Origin: VRUE01 sp044867925
GTDB lineage: Bacteria > Actinomycetota > Thermoleophilia > Solirubrobacterales > 70-9
Assembly: GCA_044867925.1 (NCBI GenBank)
Contig: JBIOVV010000038.1
Span: forward strand, 1 to 10,627
Direction: 5' to 3'
Length of the DNA stretch: 10,627 nt
In this document: positions 5,686 to 10,627 of the stretch, piece by piece
Numbering within the stretch: position 1 is the stretch's first letter
Layout: the number at the start of each line of letters is the position of its first letter
The notes under the pieces: model-generated
What the model saw: only the letters and a program-made list of their open reading frames with translations
What the model was told of the DNA's origin: nothing
Databases searched by the model: none
Position numbers and translations under genes: made by a program

Positions 5686-8600
5686 TGGCGACGTCCCCAG
5701 CTGTGGGCGGTCGGAGCGACGGCGCGGAGCTCCGCTACGGCGTGCTCGCGAATGCGGCGGCGCGGCCGGGAACCGTGCTTCTTGGGCTTGGCTTTCGCGG
5801 CCGGGCGATCGAGCTCGGCGACCTCCGAGACGACGACGTTGGTGGTGCCTTCGTGGCGCTCCAACCTGCCCACCGCGCGAACCAGAGGCGCGGCGCGGAC
5901 GACGGCTCGGCAGCGTTCGTAGACCGGTGGCGGGACGACCAGGTTGACGGTGCCGAACTCGTCCTCGAGCAGCATGAAGACGATTCCGTTGGCGGTCTGG
6001 GGGCGCTGACGGGCGACGACGAAGCCGGCCACCGCAACGGTCGCGCCGTTGTCTGCCCGCTCCAGGTCGGCGCTGGAATGAATCGCCTCGTCGAGGTCGT
6101 CTCGCATCAAACCCAGAGGGTGTGCGTCAAGGGCGATCCCGAAGGAGCGGTAGCTGGCGATCAGCCGTTCCCAGTCGCTCAGCGGCTTTAGCGCGGGTGC
6201 CTTCGGCGGCTCCAGCGGCAGCGCCATCTGTACGGCCTCCCCATGACGCACGCCGGTCCCGGCGCCCCCTGCCTCCCACAGCGCCCCGCGCCTTCCCTGA
6301 GCCGGAGGGATGAAGGCCGGAGCCTGCCCCGTGATCTCGTCCCGTCGGTCGACCAAGTCGTCGAGAGCGCCGGCCCAGGCCAGGCGCTCGAGGGCGTCGC
6401 GGCCGGCTCCCGAGCGCGAGGCGAGGTCGCCGATCCCGGCATAGTCGCCGCTGCGGCGGCGCTCGGCGACGAGGCTTTCCATCTCCTCTTTGCGCACCCC
6501 CTTGACGTAGCCGAGCCCGATCCTCACGCTGAGCTCACCTTCGATCGGCTCGGCGCGGCAGAGCACCCCGCCGCGGTTGACGTCGGGACCGACCACCTGG
6601 ACACCGCGGCGCTGCGCCTCGTGGACGAGGGCGTCGGGCGGGTAGAAGCCCATCGGCTGCTCGTTGAGCAGCCCGCAGAGGAACTCGGGAGCGCGGTGGA
6701 CGCGCAGCCAGGCCGACTGGTAGGCGAGCAGGCCGAAGGCGGCCGAGTGCGCTTTGGGAAAGCCGAAGCCGGAGAAGCCGCGGATCTGCTCCCAGACCCG
6801 CTCCGCCGTGGCTTCCGGCACGCCGTTCTCCCCCACGGCGCCGGCGATGAAGCGCTGGTGGTGCTTCTCCATCTCCTCCGCCGAGCGCTTGCGGCTCATC
6901 GCCCGCCGCAGCGCGTCGGCCTGGGTAGCGGTGAAACCGGCCAGCGCGATCGCCACTTCGATCACCTGCTCCTGGAAGACGATCGTGCCGAGCGTGTCGC
7001 GCAACACGCCTTCGAGCAGGGGGTGCTCGCAGGGGATCTCGAAGCCGGGATCCTCGCGCAGCCGCTTGCGGCGCTCTATATATGGGTGCACGGCGCCGCC
7101 CTGGATCGGCCCGGGGCGGACCAGCGCCACCTGCACGGTGAGGTCGTCGAGGTTTTCGGGCCGGGTACGGGGCAGCATCGACATCTGCGCGCGACTCTCG
7201 ATCTGGAAGACGCCGGTGGTCTCGGCGGCGCGAATCGACTCGTAGGTCTCGGGATCGTCGAAGGGAATGCGAGAGAGATCCAGCGACTCCCCCCGCGTCC
7301 GCCCCACTTCGTCGACACAGCGCTCGACCGCGGAGAGCATGCCCAGCCCGAGCAGGTCGATCTTGAGCAAGCCCGCGTCGTTGCAGGAGTCCTTGTCCCA
7401 CTGGACGATCTGGCGTCCCGCCATCGCCGCCGGCACGACCGGGCAGACATCGACGAGCGGCCGGGTCGAGATGACCATGCCGCCGGAGTGCTGGGAGGCG
7501 TGGCGGGGCAGGCCCATCGCCTCGGGACAGAGGCGCAGCAGGGTCCGCCAGCGGCTCGACACGGCGCGCTCGCGGCCGATCGCGGCGACGACGTCCTTCT
7601 CGATCTCGCCGCTGCGCTCGTGGAAGCCGACCATCCCGGCTACCTTCTCGATCTCCTCCCGCGGCAGGCCCAGGGCCTTGCCGAGGTCGCGCACGGCGCC
7701 GCGCGGGCGGTAGGTGGGGAAGGCGGCGACCAAGGCGGAGCGATCGGCCCCGTAGCGCTCGTGCACGCGCGGGATCAGCGCCTCGCGGACGTCGCGCGGA
7801 AAGTCGATGTCGATGTCGGGCATCGTCGCCCCGACTCCCTTTCCCACCTCCTCGTTGAGGAAGCGGCTGGAGTTGAGGTCGTTGGCGACCGGGTCGATGT
7901 GGGAGAGCCCGGTGAGGTAGCAGACGATCGAGCTGACGCTGGAGCCGCGGCCGCGGCCGGGCGGCAGGATCGAACGGGCCGAGCCGCGGCCGCGCACTTC
8001 GACCGCGACCTCGCGGGCCAGCTCGAGCAGGTCGCGGTGGAGGAGGAAGAAGCCGGAGAGGCCGAGGGTGCGGATCGTCCGCAACTCCCCCTCGAGCAGC
8101 TCCTCGGCTTTGCGCCGGTGGGAGGAGCCGGCGTAGCGCTCGGTCAGCAGGCCTCGGCAGACCTCCGCCAGCTCCCGGTCGACCCCAGGCTCTCCTTCGC
8201 GCGGGTAGCGGTAGCCGAGCTGATTGCCCAGGTCGAACTGGAGGCGCTCCGCCAAGCGCTGGGTCTCGGCTACCGCATCGGGATGCTCGGCGAAACGCAT
8301 CGCCATCGCCGCCGGCGAAGCGAGCGCCGAGCTGCGGTTCCCCCGCCGCGACGACTCCGACTCCTCCAGGGTCATCCCCAGCCGCACGGCGACGAAGGCG
8401 TCCTGCAGGCGGGCACGGGCGCGGCCGTGCGCGTGGACGTTGCCGGTGGCGACCGCGGGCACTCCCAGCCGCTCCGCCAGCTCAGCGAGCCAGCGGTTCC
8501 TGCTCCTGTCCCGGCGCCAGTAGGGCCGCTGCAGCTCGACCCGGAACCGATCGCGGCCGAAGGCGCCGAGCAGCCTCCGGCCGAGCTCCGCCCCCAGAGC

Positions 8601-9146
8601 TTCCTCTCCCCGCTCGAATGCGCCGGCGATTGCCCCCTCCCCCGCGCACCCGGACAAGCACACCAATCCCTCCACGTGCTCTTCGAGCACATCCAAGCTC
8701 ACCCACGGCTGTCCGGCACTCCTCTGCGAGCTGTCCCGCGTGTGGGAATGAGCAGCCGTGAGCAGCCGGCAGAGGTTCCGATATCCAGTCGCGTCCTGGA
8801 CCAGGAGTGTCAGATGGACGTACCTGCCGGGGGGCGGCGCCGTAGGGGAAACCGCCCCCGAGGACGCTTTAGCGACCGCAGGGGGCGGTGGGTCCCCTGC
8901 GGCGACAGGACCCGCCGGCCCAACCCCCACCGTCAACTCCGCCCCAGTAATCGCCCTCATCTCGCATCCCCTGCAGGCGTCGACGAACTCCATCGACCCC
9001 CACACCCCATCGTGATCCGTCAGCGCGAACGCCTCGTACCCCAGCTCCGCCGCAGCCTCCGCCAGCTCCGCCGGCGTCGAGGCCCCGTCGAGGAAGGAGA
9101 AGGCCGAGTGAGCGTGCAGCTCGACGTAGGGGGCCGCGCTCGCCAT
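5682..9146 (-). CDS. dnaE2: Error-prone DNA polymerase III alpha subunit DnaE2 (ImuC)
   Basis: A 1154-residue C-family polymerase that performs translesion synthesis after DNA damage together with ImuB. The PHP domain is at about 7-260 (ELHAHSAFSFLDG with H11 and H13; LTDHDG at 43-47; GNVHAH around 236-240). The palm carries PDIDIDF at 443-449, with D444 and D446 as probable catalytic aspartates. Further family sequence follows (DKDSCNDAGLLKIDLLGLGML, FPKAHSAAFGLLAYQSAWLR), then an OB-fold near the C-terminus (about 1035-1115, GIVFMLLEDEFGTVNLVV). The ATG at 9146 is chosen because homology begins there and it overlaps the DUF6504 stop as TGATG. The length somewhat exceeds what I expect for DnaE2, partly through a Pro/Ala-rich segment at residues 75-107 that contains a palindrome. 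It is the last gene of the SOS operon. Confidence 0.95.
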   Translation of the reverse strand: MASAAPYVELHAHSAFSFLDGASTPAELAEAAAELGYEAFALTDHDGVWGSMEFVDACRGCEMRAITGAELTVGVGPAGPVAAGDPPPPAVAKASSGAVSPTAPPPGRYVHLTLLVQDATGYRNLCRLLTAAHSHTRDSSQRSAGQPWVSLDVLEEHVEGLVCLSGCAGEGAIAGAFERGEEALGAELGRRLLGAFGRDRFRVELQRPYWRRDRSRNRWLAELAERLGVPAVATGNVHAHGRARARLQDAFVAVRLGMTLEESESSRRGNRSSALASPAAMAMRFAEHPDAVAETQRLAERLQFDLGNQLGYRYPREGEPGVDRELAEVCRGLLTERYAGSSHRRKAEELLEGELRTIRTLGLSGFFLLHRDLLELAREVAVEVRGRGSARSILPPGRGRGSSVSSIVCYLTGLSHIDPVANDLNSSRFLNEEVGKGVGATMPDIDIDFPRDVREALIPRVHERYGADRSALVAAFPTYRPRGAVRDLGKALGLPREEIEKVAGMVGFHERSGEIEKDVVAAIGRERAVSSRWRTLLRLCPEAMGLPRHASQHSGGMVISTRPLVDVCPVVPAAMAGRQIVQWDKDSCNDAGLLKIDLLGLGMLSAVERCVDEVGRTRGESLDLSRIPFDDPETYESIRAAETTGVFQIESRAQMSMLPRTRPENLDDLTVQVALVRPGPIQGGAVHPYIERRKRLREDPGFEIPCEHPLLEGVLRDTLGTIVFQEQVIEVAIALAGFTATQADALRRAMSRKRSAEEMEKHHQRFIAGAVGENGVPEATAERVWEQIRGFSGFGFPKAHSAAFGLLAYQSAWLRVHRAPEFLCGLLNEQPMGFYPPDALVHEAQRRGVQVVGPDVNRGGVLCRAEPIEGELSVRIGLGYVKGVRKEEMESLVAERRRSGDYAGIGDLASRSGAGRDALERLAWAGALDDLVDRRDEITGQAPAFIPPAQGRRGALWEAGGAGTGVRHGEAVQMALPLEPPKAPALKPLSDWERLIASYRSFGIALDAHPLGLMRDDLDEAIHSSADLERADNGATVAVAGFVVARQRPQTANGIVFMLLEDEFGTVNLVVPPPVYERCRAVVRAAPLVRAVGRLERHEGTTNVVVSEVAELDRPAAKAKPKKHGSRPRRRIREHAVAELRAVAPTAHSWGRRH
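8838..8904. repeat. Nested palindromic element inside the dnaE2 PHP region
   Basis: An outer stem of 11 pairs joins 8838-8848 to 8894-8904, with one G-T wobble. A small internal loop follows. A perfect 9-bp stem then joins ACCGCCCCC (8851-8859) to GGGGGCGGT (8881-8889). The 21-nt loop contains a 4-bp hairpin, CGCT-TT-AGCG (8865-8874). The element lies in the codons of the extra Pro/Ala-rich segment of DnaE2 (residues 75-107), so it looks like a palindromic insertion kept in frame. No second copy was noticed in this window. Confidence 0.6.
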
Positions 9147-9394
9147 CAGCCCCGCTGCCGGTACCAGCGCCTGCTGACGATGTTGCGGAAGACGACGAGA
9201 TTGCGCCCGTCGGCCAGCACCAGCTCGAAGTAGTGGCGGCCCAACGGGTGCGGCGTCCACCAGCGGTCTTCGACCACCCACTCCTCGCGCACCGCCTCCA
9301 CGGCGACCCCGTCGACGGAGGCCGGCCTCCCCGCCTCGTCGGTCTCGACCCTCGCCGCTCGCGGCACGTACAGCCGCCGCAGGCCGGGGCTCAT
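9146..9394 (-). CDS. DUF6504-family small protein of the SOS mutagenesis operon
   Basis: An 82-residue soluble basic protein, rich in Trp, Arg and Val, with beta-prone segments: residues 6-12 (RRLYVPR), 38-47 (EEWVVEDRWW) and a conserved-looking end (FELVLADGRNLVVFRNIVSRRWYRQRG). It resembles the DUF6504 family, which in actinobacteria is commonly encoded next to ImuB and DnaE2. That assignment is from memory of the family pattern and its position. Its function is unknown; placement suggests a role in, or regulation by, translesion synthesis. The ATG overlaps the imuB stop by 4 nt (ATGA), and its stop overlaps the dnaE2 ATG by 1 nt (TGATG), so the three genes are probably translationally coupled. 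Confidence 0.82.
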   Translation of the reverse strand: MSPGLRRLYVPRAARVETDEAGRPASVDGVAVEAVREEWVVEDRWWTPHPLGRHYFELVLADGRNLVVFRNIVSRRWYRQRG

Positions 9395-10404
9395 CGGTCC
9401 GCGGCGGGAGTCAGCATCGCCCAGCGCTCGGGGAAGCGCGAGGCAGAGTCCAGCGGCACGATCGTGAGCAGCGAGTCGCCGCCCTGGGCGGCGCGAACCT
9501 CGCGGATCGCCACGGCGAGGCGCCGGTGCCGGGGCTCTTCGCCGCGGACCGAGAGCTCGAGCTGATCGCCGACCGGAGGGCCGAGCCCGAGCGCGCGCAG
9601 ACGCAGGGCGGCGACCGGCCCCGGCAGCGTCTCCAGTCGCGGCATCAGCACCGCGCGCAGGGTCCGCGCCGAGGCGGTCGGCCGCCCCAGTCCCTGATCG
9701 ACGCTCCAGCTGCCGCCGCCGCTCAGCACGGCGCCGAGGCGCAGCCCCAGCACCGTTCTCCCCTTGCGTTGCGGTGCGGCGAGAAGCCGGGCGACGAGCA
9801 GCTTCAAGGCGTGCTCGAGCTGGCCGCCGGCAGCGCCTTCGGGCAGCTCGACCTCCTCGGCCAGCTCCTCGTGCGGACGGCGCGGGCGCAGCGGCAAGTC
9901 CTCGCCACGGGCGAGGCGCAGGCCGCGCAGGCCCGCCGGGCCGAAGCGGTCCGCGACCCGGTCCACCGGCAGCGCCGCGAGCGCCCCCAGCGTCTCGAGC
10001 CCCAGCCGCCGCATCGTCTCGACCAGGCTCCCCGCCTCGCGCGGCGGCAGCTCGAGCCTGCCGGCCAGCGCCGAGACGGGGAGCCCTGCCAGGAAGTCGC
10101 CGGCCTCTGACGGCGGGACGATCGTCTCCCGCTGCGCGGCTGCATGAGCGGCGAAGCGGGTGGGCGCAACCCCGATCCGCACCTCGATCTCCGCCGACTG
10201 CCGCGCCGCCGCCAGCACCCCGGCGCTCTCGCCCCCGTGGATCCCACGCAACCCATCGAGAGCGAAGAACGCCTCCCCGGCCCGCTCCGACTCGACCGCC
10301 GCGCCGATCCTCTCAAGTCGGCACAGCAACCGCTCGGTCATCTCACCGGCCTCAACCGGGTCGGCAAGCGCGGAATCGGGGATCAGGACACAGGTGACTT
10401 CCAT
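9391..10404 (-). CDS. imuB: ImuB-like Y-family DNA polymerase homologue, shortened N-terminal region
   Basis: A 337-residue catalytically inactive Y-family relative that in other actinobacteria links DnaE2 to the sliding clamp. The first strand MEVTCVLIPD (1-10) is typical, and AFFALDGLRGIHGG (45-58) matches the region just after the polymerase palm. Only about 35 residues separate these landmarks, where ImuB proteins usually have about 100. A block of the palm/fingers therefore seems to be missing in frame. The helix-hairpin-helix and little-finger regions follow (RRLGLETLGALAALPVDRVADRFG at 132-155, LARGEDLPLRPRRP at 164-177). QLELSV (281-286) lies where a clamp-binding QLxLF-type motif is expected but is a weak match. 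The ATG at 10404 is chosen because homology starts there; an upstream TTG at 10428 lacks support. A LexA box touches the start. Confidence 0.85.
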   Translation of the reverse strand: MEVTCVLIPDSALADPVEAGEMTERLLCRLERIGAAVESERAGEAFFALDGLRGIHGGESAGVLAAARQSAEIEVRIGVAPTRFAAHAAAQRETIVPPSEAGDFLAGLPVSALAGRLELPPREAGSLVETMRRLGLETLGALAALPVDRVADRFGPAGLRGLRLARGEDLPLRPRRPHEELAEEVELPEGAAGGQLEHALKLLVARLLAAPQRKGRTVLGLRLGAVLSGGGSWSVDQGLGRPTASARTLRAVLMPRLETLPGPVAALRLRALGLGPPVGDQLELSVRGEEPRHRRLAVAIREVRAAQGGDSLLTIVPLDSASRFPERWAMLTPAADR

Positions 10405-10422
10405 ACGAACGTATGTTCGTAT
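10403..10422. promoter_or_regulatory. LexA (SOS) box of the imuB-DUF6504-dnaE2 operon
   Basis: ATACGAAC and GTTCGTAT form perfect 8-bp arms around GTAT. The core CGAAC-N4-GTTCG (10406-10419) is an exact match to the Gram-positive/actinobacterial LexA consensus. The right-hand end overlaps two bases of the imuB ATG (10402-10404), so bound LexA would cover the start of the transcript. Confidence 0.9.
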
Positions 10423-10441
10423 AAGCAAGGACCAGAGTCAA
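10405..10441 (-). promoter_or_regulatory. Candidate imuB operon promoter, probably leaderless
   Basis: On the minus strand TTGACT (10441-10436) is a good -35. A 17-nt spacing puts a weak -10, GAACAT, at 10418-10413 inside the LexA box. Transcription would then begin within about two bases of the ATG. No Shine-Dalgarno sequence precedes the ATG, in keeping with a leaderless message. Confidence 0.4.
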
Positions 10442-10498
10442 CCCGATTTCAAGCCCAAAAGGGCCGGGGAGGCGGAACGCGCGTGCGAAGAGCGCGCT

Positions 10499-10627
10499 TC
10501 ACTCCCCCACCGCCACGAAGCTCACCGTCCCCACCGCCTCTCCGACCGCAAAGGGAGCGCCGCCGCCGCCGAAGGCGCGGTTCAGATCGCCGGCGCTCTG
10601 GGAGTTCAGGCTCAGCGGCGCCCCGGC
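10499..10627 (-). CDS. C-terminal end of an unidentified protein (partial)
   Basis: An open frame enters from the right edge and ends at a TGA at 10501-10499, giving 42 residues. It ends in a Gly/Ala/Val-rich stretch with a run of four glycines, then VGEAVGTVSFVAVGE. I do not recognise the family, and no catalytic motif is visible. It lies on the same strand as the imuB operon and ends 94 bases before the imuB ATG. The LexA box and promoter lie in that gap, so it is probably a separate transcription unit. It does not look like ImuA' or a RecA-like protein from what is visible. Confidence 0.45.
   Translation of the reverse strand, partial: AGAPLSLNSQSAGDLNRAFGGGGAPFAVGEAVGTVSFVAVGE

Noticed and set aside
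6243..9233. 996-codon open frame on the plus strand opposite dnaE2
   Set aside because: It is antisense to a clear dnaE2 gene. It arises from high GC codon bias that removes stops, and its translation is low-complexity without recognisable domains.
9147..9281. 45-residue N-terminal extension of DnaE2
   Set aside because: It lies in another frame of the DUF6504 gene and has no family similarity. The PHP domain begins right after the ATG at 9146.
10453..10464. GCCC-AAAA-GGGC hairpin as a terminator for the gene entering at the right edge
   Set aside because: The stem is only 4 bp and no proper T-tract follows on the minus strand. The nearby GCGCG/CGCGC repeat (about 10480-10498) also lacks a T-tract.

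Overview
The window is about 10.6 kb of very GC-rich, gene-dense chromosomal DNA. The most likely source is an actinobacterium, possibly of the Thermoleophilia/Solirubrobacter type. That placement is an inference from base composition, the imuB-DUF6504-dnaE2 arrangement, the Gram-positive-type LexA box, an ECF42 sigma factor with its DGPF partner, and several apparently leaderless starts. No rRNA, tRNA, CRISPR array, transposase or integrase is visible, and no stretch over about 100 bases lacks a gene.

Layout. (1) 19-888 (+) is a MEST/PEG1-like alpha/beta hydrolase. Its end overlaps, tail to tail, a secreted SGNH/GDSL esterase (880-1716, -). (2) 1836-3451 (+) holds a DGPF/YCII protein followed by an ECF42-type sigma factor with a long C-terminal helical-repeat extension. 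A match to the ECF42 promoter motif lies upstream, which suggests an autoregulated unit. (3) 3436-4908 (-) is a 14-TM DHA2-type drug exporter, divergent from an HxlR-type regulator carrying an SCP2-like C-terminal domain (4987-5685, +). A short inverted and direct repeat cluster lies between them. (4) 10404 down to 5682 (-) is an SOS mutagenesis operon: imuB-like Y-family protein, DUF6504 protein and error-prone polymerase DnaE2. The genes are joined by 4-nt and 1-nt overlaps and sit behind a strong LexA box that touches the first start codon. (5) 10499-10627 (-) is the last 42 codons of an unidentified gene.

How the genes work together. The DnaE2 cassette is a DNA-damage-inducible translesion synthesis module. 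ImuB normally links DnaE2 to the sliding clamp, and DUF6504 is a small conserved partner of unknown function. The exporter and HxlR regulator form a typical local sensor-pump pair. The sigma factor and DGPF protein form a self-contained regulatory unit whose signal is not known.

Points most worth a second look: a roughly 67-bp nested palindrome coinciding with an in-frame extra segment in the DnaE2 PHP domain; an ImuB that keeps its first strand but appears to lack a block of its N-terminal polymerase region; and a sigma-factor gene whose homology runs upstream of its only canonical start codon, into a GTAG junction where GTGA would be expected. No wholly new system is evident. The novelty is in variations on known modules.
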